Assembly (NCBI RefSeq): GCF_043678055.1
Contig: NZ_JBHEQA010000003.1
Location: forward strand, 62,001 to 126,000
Length of the DNA: 64,000 nucleotides
Direction of reading: 5' to 3'
From: Spongiimicrobium salis
Lineage (GTDB): Bacteria; Bacteroidota; Bacteroidia; Flavobacteriales; Flavobacteriaceae
This document shows, one piece after another, positions 24,521 through 33,718 of this stretch. The position numbers were made by a program, and so were the translations under genes. The notes beneath the pieces are model-generated. The model saw only the letters and a list, made by a program, of their open reading frames with translations, was not told the origin of the DNA and did no database searches. Numbering within the stretch: position 1 is the stretch's first letter; the number at the start of each line of letters is the position of its first letter.

Positions 24521-25714
24521 CTATAATTTCTCCTTCAACCAGTTGATTTCCCGAATAATGGAAGTTGTCAAATCTGTTTTCAAAGCTGTAGGCAACACTT
24601 CCCAAGTATAGGTTTCTATTTCCAAATGCTCGGAAACTTTATGGGTTTCCATATACTTTAGAAGGTTTAAAATTTGATCTTGGGTAGAATAGAGTTCGTC
24701 AAATGCCTCTAGGAAGATAGGCACATGAAAATGTGCCCTCAGTTCCGAAAAGTTACTTTTCCGAGCCAAAACCACTGGAAGGTCATTGTAGGTTCTCACA
24801 GTCCCATTAATCTTTTCCGTCACCTGATGCAAATAGGTAGGTTCATCAAATTTCGCCAAAGAATTCCATATTGCCTCCTTGTTCCCTTCTTTAAACAAAA
24901 TTTTTAAAGCGGCACTGACTTGAATCTTTCCTATTTGTATCCCATGACGCTCAAATTTCTCTATGGTATATTGAGGAGCTTCATAAGCCAAAGAAAAATG
25001 GCAAATATCATAACAAATGGTTATATGCCGTAGGATTTTAGCTTTAGCCTGGCTTTCCTCAACACCCAACTGTTCCATTAGCACCGGAACAGCAATAGGC
25101 AAGAGATAGGTAGTAAAGAAATGGACTACCTCATCACTATTTTCCAGAAGCCCATCGGGTTCGGGCTCAATATCCAAGTGGAGATACTTCCCGCTTTCCT
25201 TTTCAATGGACGCTAGTTGCCATACAATTTCTGCTAGCTGTTCTGCACCTTTGACAAATGCAGCTTTTTTTGCATCCGCTCCCTGATGCCAATGTCTATA
25301 ACTTATAGGAGAGGTTGAAATTCCCCCTGAAATACCCTCTGGAATCAAAAATGCCAATTGCTCAAACATTCTTTTGGTATATATCAATCTTTCAGGGGTC
25401 GTCCAGTCCGGTGCATGCACTTGATCCTTCACCCGTTCATTATGAAAGTTTCCATAAGGAAAGCCGTTCATGGTAAACACATAAACCTGCTGTTCTTCCA
25501 ACCATGCTTTAAACTGGGCCCGATTGTTTCCTTCATTTAATTCTTTACTGGCGGTATTGGATAAGCGTAATCCAAGGCCAAAAGCCTTGTCATTGGATGT
25601 TGCTTTCTTTATCGCAGGAACATGTTGTTTTAGACTTTCAAAAGTACGCTTCCAATTTTGGCCCGGATGAATATTGGTGCAATAGGTCAGGTGATAGGTA
25701 TTCTCTAAGTGCAT
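24521..25714 (-). CDS. eboE: EboE: metabolite traffic protein (TIM-barrel sugar-isomerase-like)
   Basis: The 397-residue protein starts MHLENTYHLTYCTNIHPGQNW, the recognisable EboE start. It has xylose-isomerase-like TIM-barrel features: YLHLDIEPEPDGLLEN (about 177-192), ITICYDICHFSLAYE (about 232-246) and IGKIQVSAAL. Acidic and His residues at the barrel mouth (Glu/Asp and DICH) suggest a metal site. The product is part of the conserved ebo cluster and its reaction is unknown. Its start is 1 bp from the eboD stop and its stop is 7 bp before eboF, so translation is tightly linked. Confidence 0.88.
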   Translation of the reverse strand: MHLENTYHLTYCTNIHPGQNWKRTFESLKQHVPAIKKATSNDKAFGLGLRLSNTASKELNEGNNRAQFKAWLEEQQVYVFTMNGFPYGNFHNERVKDQVHAPDWTTPERLIYTKRMFEQLAFLIPEGISGGISTSPISYRHWHQGADAKKAAFVKGAEQLAEIVWQLASIEKESGKYLHLDIEPEPDGLLENSDEVVHFFTTYLLPIAVPVLMEQLGVEESQAKAKILRHITICYDICHFSLAYEAPQYTIEKFERHGIQIGKIQVSAALKILFKEGNKEAIWNSLAKFDEPTYLHQVTEKINGTVRTYNDLPVVLARKSNFSELRAHFHVPIFLEAFDELYSTQDQILNLLKYMETHKVSEHLEIETYTWEVLPTALKTDLTTSIIREINWLKEKL

Positions 25715-25715
25715 A

Positions 25716-26888
25716 TTATGAAAGGGATTTTACGCTTGCCATCGTATTCAATGTATGAATAGCTTCCTTCATTTGTTTCCTATCAATTTCATGCACGTCG
25801 TGTTTCTTTCCAATGGCACTAATAAGGGTGATGGTCAATTGCCCTCCCAAATGTTCACGAAATTCTTGAATACCCATTAAAAGTTCGTCAACATCATTTC
25901 TTTCATCAATTGGGATACGTAGATCAAATCCAATATTTTCCAATACGCTTATAATTTCCTGTAAACTTTCTTCCGAAATTAAACCTATATGATGTGCATA
26001 GACCACGTCTAGCGCAATTCCTATGGCAACGGCTTCCCCATGACGCACTTCATAGTTGGTCATATGCTCCAGTTTGTGCGCCGCCCAATGTCCAAAATCC
26101 AAAGGTCTGGAAGAACCGCTTTCAAAGGGATCTCCTCCTTTGGCAATATGCTCCATGTGCATTTGGGCACATCTGTAAATTACATATTGCATGGGTTCCA
26201 TTTCTCGCTGACGGAGTGCAATGGCATTTTCCTTAATGTACTTAAAAAAAGAGGCATCCTTAATCAAAGCTACTTTTACAGCTTCCGCTACACCGGAAAT
26301 CCAATCCCGATCTTCCAATGTGTGTAAGAACCGCTGATCATTAATAATGGCGTAAGGTGTGGCAAATGTTCCCAGGAAATTTTTCTTTCCAAACGTATTG
26401 ATACTATTCTTCACCCCCACGGCAGCATCATTTTGCGAAAGCACCGTAGTAGGTATTCTAATCAATTTCACTCCTCTATGCGCAATAGTTGCCGCATACC
26501 CTACCATATCAATAACAGCTCCCCCGCCAATAGCCACTACAAAGGAATGTCGATCAATGCGATCTTCGTTGATTCCTTGCAAGATTCGATCTACATTGCC
26601 ATGATTATTTTTACAGGCTTCCCCTCCTTCAACGATCAACAAAGATGTACAGTCTATATATTTTTTGTGATTAGAGCAATAGCTCTGAATTTCAGTACCC
26701 AAATTAGGATGTTTGGCATTGACTTCTGCATCGATAACAAATAACATCTTAACCGCTTCAACAGCCCTATACTCCTCAATGAGGTTTTTGAACAGCTCAT
26801 TTTCCAAAGAAAACAGATGATTGGTAAAGTATAGCTTATACTGATATTGAACCTGAAAATTCTGTATGATGGGCGAAAAAGATTTCAT
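25716..26888 (-). CDS. eboD: EboD: 3-dehydroquinate synthase-like sugar phosphate cyclase
   Basis: The 390-residue protein has the NAD-binding GGGAVIDMVGYAAT (121-134), IPTTVLSQNDAAVGVKNSIN (split, about 145-164) and the zinc ligands Glu202 (AEAVKVALIKD), His267 (DFGHWAAH) and His283 (VRHGEAVAIG). All main catalytic groups of the dehydroquinate synthase superfamily are therefore kept and an active cyclase is likely. Members of this superfamily make dehydroquinate, epi-valiolones or related carbocycles; the substrate of EboD is unresolved. It lies 12 bp after eboC in the ebo operon. It is probably not the aroB of the shikimate pathway, because of its context and its divergence from AroB motifs. 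Confidence 0.9.
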   Translation of the reverse strand: MKSFSPIIQNFQVQYQYKLYFTNHLFSLENELFKNLIEEYRAVEAVKMLFVIDAEVNAKHPNLGTEIQSYCSNHKKYIDCTSLLIVEGGEACKNNHGNVDRILQGINEDRIDRHSFVVAIGGGAVIDMVGYAATIAHRGVKLIRIPTTVLSQNDAAVGVKNSINTFGKKNFLGTFATPYAIINDQRFLHTLEDRDWISGVAEAVKVALIKDASFFKYIKENAIALRQREMEPMQYVIYRCAQMHMEHIAKGGDPFESGSSRPLDFGHWAAHKLEHMTNYEVRHGEAVAIGIALDVVYAHHIGLISEESLQEIISVLENIGFDLRIPIDERNDVDELLMGIQEFREHLGGQLTITLISAIGKKHDVHEIDRKQMKEAIHTLNTMASVKSLS

Positions 26889-26900
26889 TTAAAAATGCAT

Positions 26901-27803
26901 TTAAGTCACTGAAAACAATTTAGAAAGCCAAATGGACAATGGCATTAGGCACAGTATTAACACGCCATACCACCATTCCGAAAAACCAACCGCCATTGCT
27001 GCATCCAGCACAATCAAGGAAAGTACTCCAGCAATTACCGCCTTTTTTATATGCTTAGGGGTATTGGATATGTACGCTTTTCGCAAAGGCAAAAATATCA
27101 ATACCGCAAACAGCACTAAGAAAAGTAGGCTGAATATACTACGTACATTAAAATATTCCATTAGTCCAATAACGGAGAAAATGACCGTAGCATATAAAAT
27201 ACCGGCAAAAATAATATTCTTCTTATTATCAGCATGCACCTCCCCACGACTTATTAAGGTGATAGCAAAGATATACATCAGTGGGATTCCAATAAACCAC
27301 CAATGGATCAATTGGCCAAAAACACTCATGCCAAGCAGTAAATTAAGGCTTCTGCAAATCCCCATGTTTAAAGGACCCAGAAAATCGTATTTTTTTGAGA
27401 ATCCGTCATAGGTTATGATGGCCAGGGCCAAACCCAGGGCTATTTTTCCGCTTAAGGCGTTCACAAAAAAAGCTCCCACAATGCCTAAAACCAATAAGCT
27501 TGCCCCGAACAAAGCTGCTGCCCTTAATGAAACTACCCCTTTTGGAATGGGTCTTTCCGGGCGTTCAACAGCATCCAATTTTGCGTCAAAAACGTCGTTC
27601 AATACCACACCTCCGGCATATAAAAGAACAGAAGCACCTACAAGGATTATACTGTTCCAAAAATCGACACCATCAAAAAAACCAAAACCAGGGGTACTTT
27701 TAAGAATTCCTGCCATGGCAAGTCCTGCAAAAATATCGCCTGCTGCTGTGGGCAAATTTGCAGGTCGCATAAGCGTTAAGTACCCTTTTAATGTAGCATT
27801 CAT
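26901..27803 (-). CDS. eboC: EboC: UbiA-like prenyltransferase family protein
   Basis: The 300-residue protein has about eight or nine transmembrane helices and the UbiA Asp-rich motif NDVFDAKLDAVERPERPIPKG (split, about 69-89). A second conserved loop, ITYDGFSKKYDFLGPLNMGICRSLN (about 129-153), aligns with the second Asp motif of the family. UbiA proteins join prenyl chains to aromatic or other acceptors inside the membrane. The ATG overlaps the eboB stop as TAATG. In the ebo setting the protein probably links a soluble precursor to a lipid carrier; the acceptor is unknown. Confidence 0.92.
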   Translation of the reverse strand: MNATLKGYLTLMRPANLPTAAGDIFAGLAMAGILKSTPGFGFFDGVDFWNSIILVGASVLLYAGGVVLNDVFDAKLDAVERPERPIPKGVVSLRAAALFGASLLVLGIVGAFFVNALSGKIALGLALAIITYDGFSKKYDFLGPLNMGICRSLNLLLGMSVFGQLIHWWFIGIPLMYIFAITLISRGEVHADNKKNIIFAGILYATVIFSVIGLMEYFNVRSIFSLLFLVLFAVLIFLPLRKAYISNTPKHIKKAVIAGVLSLIVLDAAMAVGFSEWWYGVLILCLMPLSIWLSKLFSVT

Positions 27804-28711
27804 TATACGATACTATCGTCTTCGATCTTAGGTTCCTGCCCTCTTAAGACACTGTTATCGTTAAACAATTCGGTTTGGTTGATTCCCTTGGCATTCAACC
27901 AATCCGATGCTTTCATTTTGCCATTCTTCCCAAAAATATCCAAGGCATTTTGATAACAAGTTTTGACTACATCTTCTTTTGAAATTCCGCTTCGCAGCAT
28001 TAAACCAGCCGTTTTTGGCACGGCCAAAGGGTCGCTAACTCCCCAATCTGCCGAACTATCTACAATAATATCTGTACTTCCAAATTTTCTCACCACTTCT
28101 ACCATACGCTCATTTCCCATTTTTGTTTTTGGGTAAATCGTAAATGCTGCAATAAACCCTCTGTCCAAAACTTCCTTCACCGTTTCTTCATTATTGTGAT
28201 CAATAATAACGTTCGCAGGGTCCAAGCCGTGTTCCAAACAGACTTCCATACTCTTTATAGTTCCTGCTTTCTTATCTCTATGTGGAGTATGCACTTGAAC
28301 GACCATATCCAATTCCTTGGCCATTTCTAGTTGCATTCTAAAATATTTATCTTCGGCAGCGGTCTGATCATCATATCCTATTTCGCCTATGGCCACTACA
28401 TTTTCCTTATGCAAGTATAGCGGCAACAATTCAATAACTTGTTCTGCTAAAGGTTCATTATTTGCCTCTTTGGAGTTTAAACCTATGGTACAATAGTGCT
28501 GTATGCCAAATTGTTTGGCCCTAAAAGGTTCCCAACCCACCAAACTGCTGAAGTAATCTTGAAAAGATCCAACTTGGGTGCGCGGTTGTCCCAACCAAAA
28601 TGATGGTTCAATTACGGCAACTACGCCTGCATCGGCCATTGCCTGATAATCATCCGTTGTTCTTGACGTCATATGTACGTGCGGATCAATAAACATCATT
28701 TTTTCTTTCAT
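27803..28711 (-). CDS. eboB: EboB: TatD-like metal-dependent hydrolase
   Basis: The 302-residue protein has the TatD/amidohydrolase metal site: HVH at 11-13, Glu in VAIGEIGYDD (about 129-138), His in VQVHTPHRDK (about 161-170), His in VIIDHNNEE and a late Asp in VDSSADWGVSDP. All expected ligands are present, so an active hydrolase is likely. Its ATG overlaps the eboA stop (TGATG) and its stop overlaps the eboC ATG. It is the second gene of the ebo operon. The substrate is unknown. Confidence 0.9.
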   Translation of the reverse strand: MKEKMMFIDPHVHMTSRTTDDYQAMADAGVVAVIEPSFWLGQPRTQVGSFQDYFSSLVGWEPFRAKQFGIQHYCTIGLNSKEANNEPLAEQVIELLPLYLHKENVVAIGEIGYDDQTAAEDKYFRMQLEMAKELDMVVQVHTPHRDKKAGTIKSMEVCLEHGLDPANVIIDHNNEETVKEVLDRGFIAAFTIYPKTKMGNERMVEVVRKFGSTDIIVDSSADWGVSDPLAVPKTAGLMLRSGISKEDVVKTCYQNALDIFGKNGKMKASDWLNAKGINQTELFNDNSVLRGQEPKIEDDSIV

Positions 28712-29574
28712 CAGTATGCTATATTTAAGTTATTCCAATCTATTTTTTTTTCTGCTACCGCCATCTTCAACTCAGGATGGCTTTCCAGTAATTGCAGTGC
28801 GTTGGTATTTCCGGATTCGTAACAGCAGAGTGCAGCGGCTTCCCGATCACATGGACGGTCGCTTTGTAGCAAACGCTCCATATCCCCAATACGTATATCG
28901 TCCATAAAATGGATTACAGGTCTCCAAAAATGTGGGGCCACTACCCTGGATGCCGCCCAGCGTTCATGGGCATAGTCCGATACAATCCGAGCCAATTCTG
29001 CATTCGCCATACGATCAATATCCTGAATTTGATGTAGGTCCCGCTCCATGAACGCCGCCTTAAGGAACATTTGATTCCATTCTTGAGGTTCAAAATAACA
29101 GCCAGGGTAGGGATTGTTCAGGGCTATGGCATCAAAGATGGTGGCAATGTTTGTCCTAAGGGCATCAACAGCCACCGTCTTATAGTGTTTTGCATTGGGT
29201 AGCAGTATTAGGAATTTTAGAAAAGTTTCCAACTCCCCCGTATCCGCAACCTGAATGATTCCCGCCACTTTTGATTCAAAGAAAGCAGGGTCTTTTTCCA
29301 AAACGGCCTGCAACAGGTAAATTCTTCCCAATTGCTGAATATTTGCTTGCTGTATCTTCAAAAAATCGGCCAACTCCCTATCATCAATCCCTATTTCTGC
29401 AATGGACTTGTCCATTTTGGAAGCAATTAGACTATAGGTTAGGTACAATTCCCTTGTAGCGTTCTCGTTTATTATTATATCGAGTTTTTCATGCAACCAC
29501 TGCATCACTTCCGGGCTGACATTTTTTTCTATAATTTGACGCAGGTTTTTTCCTGTATTTTCAAATTGCACCAT
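28711..29574 (-). CDS. eboA: EboA domain protein
   Basis: The 287-residue, mostly helical protein starts with LRQIIEKNVSPEVMQWL (about 10-26) and contains RELYLTYSLIASK, IQVADTGELETFLKFLILLP (about 121-140), LRTNIATIFDAIALNNPYP and FMDDIRIGDMERLL. These features match the EboA family, for which no enzymatic motif is known. It is the first gene of the ebo cluster, with a TAnnTTTG promoter at 29684-29677, and the following genes overlap or nearly touch it. It may be a scaffold or binding protein for the pathway, which is inferred only. Confidence 0.88.
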   Translation of the reverse strand: MVQFENTGKNLRQIIEKNVSPEVMQWLHEKLDIIINENATRELYLTYSLIASKMDKSIAEIGIDDRELADFLKIQQANIQQLGRIYLLQAVLEKDPAFFESKVAGIIQVADTGELETFLKFLILLPNAKHYKTVAVDALRTNIATIFDAIALNNPYPGCYFEPQEWNQMFLKAAFMERDLHQIQDIDRMANAELARIVSDYAHERWAASRVVAPHFWRPVIHFMDDIRIGDMERLLQSDRPCDREAAALCCYESGNTNALQLLESHPELKMAVAEKKIDWNNLNIAY

Positions 29575-29676
29575 GCTACGTATTCCTAAACTATTCTAGT
29601 ATTTCCAATCTATTTTGTTCAACTGGAAAAAGAAACTATAATATTAGCCATTAGGGCTTCTCTATATTCAGTATTA

Positions 29677-29684
29677 CAAATGTA
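29677..29684 (-). promoter_or_regulatory. TAnnTTTG promoter box for the ebo operon
   Basis: Minus-strand TACATTTG matches the -7 element about 102 bp upstream of the eboA ATG, implying a leader of roughly 98 nt. It faces away from the miaE promoter at 29726. I see no obvious operator repeat between them. Confidence 0.55.
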
Positions 29685-29725
29685 CAAAGTACTTCCATCG
29701 ATTGTGGGTTTAACCGTATTCTTTT

Positions 29726-29733
29726 TACTTTTG
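29726..29733 (+). promoter_or_regulatory. TAnnTTTG promoter box for miaE
   Basis: TACTTTTG is an exact -7 element match 17 bp before the ATG at 29751, giving a leader of about 14 nt. Confidence 0.55.
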
Positions 29734-29750
29734 TATCATAAATTATTTCT

Positions 29751-30332
29751 ATGCTTGGTTTAAAATTGCCTACAGATCCACGTTGGGTGAACATTGTGGA
29801 AAAAAATATCGACGAAATCCTTACGGATCATGCCTATTGTGAGCAAAAAGCTGCCAGTACCGCTGTGTCGCTCATCGTTTCTTTCCCAGAATATACGGAA
29901 TTGGTCAAAGAAATGATTGCATTGACCCGTGAGGAAATGGGGCATTTTAAAATGGTACATGATCGTATTTTAGCCCGTGGCCAAGTCTTAGGAAGAGACA
30001 GAAAAGATGATTATGTCGTGGCTTTATTAAAATTTTTCCCCAAAGGAGGTAGCAGAACCACGCAGCTGGTGCATCGCCTGCTCTATGCGGCATTGATCGA
30101 AGCCAGAAGTTGTGAACGTTTCCGGCTATTATCTGAAGAACTGGAAGATCAAGATCTTGCCGACTTTTATCATAAATTGATGGTGAGTGAAGCCGGACAT
30201 TATACCATGTTTCTCAAGTTTGCCCGACAATACGGCGAACGGGAAGAAGTAGACCAAAAATGGGAAGCCCTTTTGGAGTATGAAGCTGAAATCATGAAAG
30301 ACCTTGGTAACAAGGAAACTATTCATGGCTAA
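29751..30332 (+). CDS. miaE: tRNA-(ms2io6A)-hydroxylase MiaE
   Basis: The 193-residue helical protein has a ferritin-like diiron site: Glu31 (YCEQKAAS), Glu62 and His65 (EEMGHF), Glu117 (LIEARSCERF), Glu147 and His150 (SEAGHY). These ligands and the length fit MiaE, which hydroxylates the isopentenyl group of ms2i6A37 in tRNA using O2. It stands alone, divergent from the ebo operon and convergent with ppk1. The close diiron relatives could have another substrate, but the motif pattern is the MiaE one. Confidence 0.92.
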   Translation: MLGLKLPTDPRWVNIVEKNIDEILTDHAYCEQKAASTAVSLIVSFPEYTELVKEMIALTREEMGHFKMVHDRILARGQVLGRDRKDDYVVALLKFFPKGGSRTTQLVHRLLYAALIEARSCERFRLLSEELEDQDLADFYHKLMVSEAGHYTMFLKFARQYGEREEVDQKWEALLEYEAEIMKDLGNKETIHG

Positions 30333-30386
30333 TACTTCCTAAAAACAAAACATATACCTTAACATACTGGTAGGCAAAGTCTTTCT

Positions 30387-32459
30387 TTATGCCTTTAATT
30401 TATCCTTATAATACTCGTACACGGCAAATTGAGATCGTATTTTAGGACCATCGGCAATTCTGTAAGCGTTATCCTGTTTATCGGAACCTATCCTAGCCTT
30501 GACATTATCACTCCAGGATATTTCAAAGGTATCCAATAACTCCTGTTTAATATCCTCATCATAAATAGGGCATCCAATCTCTACCCGATAATCCAGATTT
30601 CGCGTCATCCAATCTGCTGATGAAATGTATACTTTGGGATCTCCGCCATTTCCAAAAATGAATATTCGTGTATGTTCCAAAAATTTATCGACGACACTAA
30701 TGACCTCAATATTCTCGCTCATTCCTTCAATTCCGGGTACCAAACAACATACCCCTCGTATAATCAATTGAATTTTTACTCCTGCATTGCTGGCCTCATA
30801 TAGCTTATCGACCATTTTATAGGAGGTAAAACTGTTCATCTTGATCTTGATATAAGCTTCCTTCCCCATTTGGGCATTGGCAATTTCTAGGTCTATCAAG
30901 TTTTGGAATACTTCCATGGTGTAATGGGGCGAAACAATAAGATGCTTGTACTTTTTGATCTTATAGGTCGTTTCAAAGAAGTCGAACACTTTGTTCAACT
31001 CCTTAAGGATTTTATCATTTGCCGTAAACAAGGTGTAATCCGTATAAATTTTAGCTGTGGATTCATTAAAATTCCCCGTACTGATAAATCCGTAACGCCG
31101 TATCCCTTGTTCCTCTTCCCGTTCGATGACGCATATTTTACTATGTACTTTTAGGCCGGGAACCCCAAATATGAGATTAACTCCTTCTGCCTGCAATTGC
31201 TCGGCGTATTCTATATTGGCTTGCTCATCGAAACGCGCTTGCAACTCAATCTGCACAGTCACCTGCTTTCCATTCTTAACCGCATTGATCAGAGAAGCCG
31301 CTACCTGTGAATTTCTGGCCAAGCGATATACTGTAATTTTAATACTTCTTACTTTAGGATCCAATGCCGCTTCCCTTAAGAACCGTATGATATAAGAAAA
31401 GGTATGGTAAGGCGTGTATTGCAAGCGATCTTTGAGGGCAATCTGTTCCAGAATACTTCCTTCCAGGGATAAATTTTTGACCGGTAAAGCCGTAATCTTA
31501 TCATACATCAGGTCTTTTCTCCCCAAACTTGGGAATCCCATATAATCCCTTCTGTTATGGTATCGCCCCCCTGGGATTACGCTATCCGTCCCTTCTATTC
31601 CCATCTTGTCTTTTAAGAATTGTAGGGTATCTTCTTCTATTTCCTTATCATACACAAAGCGCACAGGATCTCCTATTTTGCGGTGCTCCACACTAGAAGA
31701 AATCTTTTCGATAAAACTCTTGCTCAAATCATTATCGATATCCAACTCGGCATCCCGGGTAATCTTGATCATATGCGCCGAAATGGACTCGTAATCGAAC
31801 ATGGTGAATACCTTATCCAAGGAATAACGGATTACATCATCTAAAATCATAATGTAATTCTTATCGCCGTCTTTAGGCAGTACCACAAAACGATCAATGC
31901 CTTTAGGAATTTCGATCAAGGCATAGCGAATTTCTTGCTCTTCTTTTCCTTCTTCCAAGGGAAGAATCATCTTGATTGCCAAATAAGCCGCAGTATCCTT
32001 TAAGGTGGGAAACTTTCTAAGGTCATTTAAAATGATGGTCATTAACTCCGGATTGACTTCCGAAAGAAAATACTCCCTTACGAAATCTTGATGCCGTTCC
32101 GGTAGGGATTTTTCATCGACAATAAAGATATTTTGAGTTTTTAATTCCGCTACAATATCTCTCAGAATCTCTAAACTCTTGGCTTGTTGTTTAATGACAA
32201 TAGCGGTGATTTCTTCCAATAAGTCTTTCGCGTTTTCACCCCCTAAAACACTTTTCCCTTTTCTTCCCGCATCAAAAATCCGTTTTACCGTCGCATAGCG
32301 TACTTTAAAAAATTCGTCTAAATTATTAGAAAAAATCCCTAAAAATCGCAAGCGCTCTATCAGTGGCACATTCGTATCCGCACTTTCTTGAAGGACTCTC
32401 GCATTAAAATGTAGCCAACTAATTTCTCTATTTATATACTGATTTTTTGTTTTGATCAT
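30387..32459 (-). CDS. ppk1: Polyphosphate kinase 1
   Basis: The 690-residue protein has the PPK1 order: N-terminal domain starting YINREISWLHFNARVLQE, a head domain, and two phospholipase-D-like C-terminal domains. It has the autophosphorylated His in GLKVHSKICVIERE, ISTGNFNESTAKIYTDYTLFT, and the second His region LEHTRIFIFGNGG. It makes and consumes polyphosphate using ATP at the inner membrane. It is the last gene of the pdxH-sixA-ppk1 run, 3 bp after the sixA-like phosphatase gene, so the two are surely co-expressed. Confidence 0.96.
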   Translation of the reverse strand: MIKTKNQYINREISWLHFNARVLQESADTNVPLIERLRFLGIFSNNLDEFFKVRYATVKRIFDAGRKGKSVLGGENAKDLLEEITAIVIKQQAKSLEILRDIVAELKTQNIFIVDEKSLPERHQDFVREYFLSEVNPELMTIILNDLRKFPTLKDTAAYLAIKMILPLEEGKEEQEIRYALIEIPKGIDRFVVLPKDGDKNYIMILDDVIRYSLDKVFTMFDYESISAHMIKITRDAELDIDNDLSKSFIEKISSSVEHRKIGDPVRFVYDKEIEEDTLQFLKDKMGIEGTDSVIPGGRYHNRRDYMGFPSLGRKDLMYDKITALPVKNLSLEGSILEQIALKDRLQYTPYHTFSYIIRFLREAALDPKVRSIKITVYRLARNSQVAASLINAVKNGKQVTVQIELQARFDEQANIEYAEQLQAEGVNLIFGVPGLKVHSKICVIEREEEQGIRRYGFISTGNFNESTAKIYTDYTLFTANDKILKELNKVFDFFETTYKIKKYKHLIVSPHYTMEVFQNLIDLEIANAQMGKEAYIKIKMNSFTSYKMVDKLYEASNAGVKIQLIIRGVCCLVPGIEGMSENIEVISVVDKFLEHTRIFIFGNGGDPKVYISSADWMTRNLDYRVEIGCPIYDEDIKQELLDTFEISWSDNVKARIGSDKQDNAYRIADGPKIRSQFAVYEYYKDKLKA

Positions 32460-32462
32460 TTT

Positions 32463-32948
32463 CTATCTAAATTGTTTTGGGAAAAGGGTTACCACCGTAG
32501 TTCCTTTAGTGATTAAACCCCAATCGTCTGTATCAAATTGCAATTGAACAAGACCAGCTGTGGGAACGTTTTCAATATAGGTATTTCCTAAAGAATTGGC
32601 AACATAGGTAAAGGCATTATTATGACCAAAAACCATGACCTTTTCTAAACTGTTGTCCAAAGATCGTATAAAGTCATTAAGACTTTGCCCGGAGAAATCA
32701 TAGAGGGCTTCCGTAACTTCAAAATTGGAAAACGAAATATGGAGATCTCTCAAAAAAATCATACAGGTATGCAGGGCTCTATTCGCGGGACTACTGTAAA
32801 CCGCATCTATTTTTATCTCTTTTTTTTGAAAAATTTTAGCAATTAAATGAGCATCATTAATTCCACGTTCTTGCAAAACCCTGTCCTTATCACCTACTTG
32901 GTAGTCCCAAGCCGACTTTCCATGCCTCACTAATATCAACGTCTTCAT
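32463..32948 (-). CDS. SixA-like histidine phosphatase
   Basis: The 161-residue protein is a small histidine phosphatase: LVRHGKSAW at about 5-13 carries the phosphorylated His and Arg, a second Arg is in SSPANRALHTC (about 54-64), and GHNNAFTYVANSL (about 112-124) gives the second His. Size and motifs fit the SixA branch, which removes phosphate from phosphohistidine in proteins. It lies between pdxH and ppk1 (gaps 12 and 3 bp). PPK1 works through phosphohistidines, so a functional link is possible, but it is inferred from position only. Confidence 0.87.
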   Translation of the reverse strand: MKTLILVRHGKSAWDYQVGDKDRVLQERGINDAHLIAKIFQKKEIKIDAVYSSPANRALHTCMIFLRDLHISFSNFEVTEALYDFSGQSLNDFIRSLDNSLEKVMVFGHNNAFTYVANSLGNTYIENVPTAGLVQLQFDTDDWGLITKGTTVVTLFPKQFR

Positions 32949-32960
32949 AATGCTCTTTGT

Positions 32961-33608
32961 TTAAGGCGCTAACCGATCTATTTTCCAATGGAAATCTTCT
33001 TGTAATTCAAAGCGGATCCTATCGTGTAACCTATTGGGTCTTCCTTGCCAAAATTCCATAGACTTCGGACGAATTAAATATCCTCCCCAATATTTAGGGC
33101 GTTCCACTTCCTTATTTTCATACTGCTGCTCCAAAAGCTTCAATTGCTCTTCCAGAATCTCTCTGGACGGTATAACGCTACTTTGATCAGATACAATTGC
33201 CCCTAACCTACTGCCCATAGGCCTGGACTCAAAATAACCGTCAGAAAGATTTTCAGGCAACTTTTCTGCTTCTCCCTTAATAATTACCTGTCTTTCCATA
33301 TTGGGCCAAAAAAAAGATAGGCACACCTTGGGGTTTTGCGCTATGGCCTTGCCTTTTTCACTCTCGTAATTGGTATAACAAATAAAGCCTTCATGGGTAT
33401 ATTTTTTTAACAATACCACCCTGCTCTTGGGAAAACCATCTAGACCAATGGTAGACAATGTCATTGCATTGGGCTCATCTACGCCCTTGGAGGCCTCAAC
33501 TTCGTAGAACCATTGCTGAAAAAGTTGCATGGGGTTATCCGATATGGCACCTTCGTGCAATGCGCTTTTTTCATACGTTTTCCTGTAATTTCCTAAATCT
33601 TTCTGCAT
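32961..33608 (-). CDS. pdxH: Pyridoxamine 5'-phosphate oxidase
   Basis: From the ATG at 33608 (MQKDLGNYRKTYEKSALHE) the protein has 215 residues, the usual PdxH length. The frame reaches 33653, but that extension is Cys-rich and atypical. Motifs are NAMTLSTIGLDGFPKSRVVLLK (split, about 43-64), FICYTNYESEKGKAIAQNP (about 69-87), and the C-terminal WGGYLIRPKSMEFWQGRPNRLHDRI family signature (split). The FMN enzyme oxidises pyridoxine or pyridoxamine phosphate to PLP. It is the first gene of the pdxH-sixA-ppk1 run; no exact promoter box is visible in the 110-bp gap to rnz. Confidence 0.95.
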   Translation of the reverse strand: MQKDLGNYRKTYEKSALHEGAISDNPMQLFQQWFYEVEASKGVDEPNAMTLSTIGLDGFPKSRVVLLKKYTHEGFICYTNYESEKGKAIAQNPKVCLSFFWPNMERQVIIKGEAEKLPENLSDGYFESRPMGSRLGAIVSDQSSVIPSREILEEQLKLLEQQYENKEVERPKYWGGYLIRPKSMEFWQGRPNRLHDRIRFELQEDFHWKIDRLAP

Positions 33609-33718
33609 GCTGTACACTTCTAGTACAAAATTGCACAAAAGAATGCAGACCACGAAGTTCTAAATGAATTTTAAACGAATTCTTAACCTGGGTATGTTGA
33701 TCGTATAATTGTTGGAAA

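Noticed and set aside
25716..26888. Annotation as aroB of the shikimate pathway
   Set aside because: Position within the full ebo cluster and divergence from the AroB sequence pattern make the EboD assignment better.
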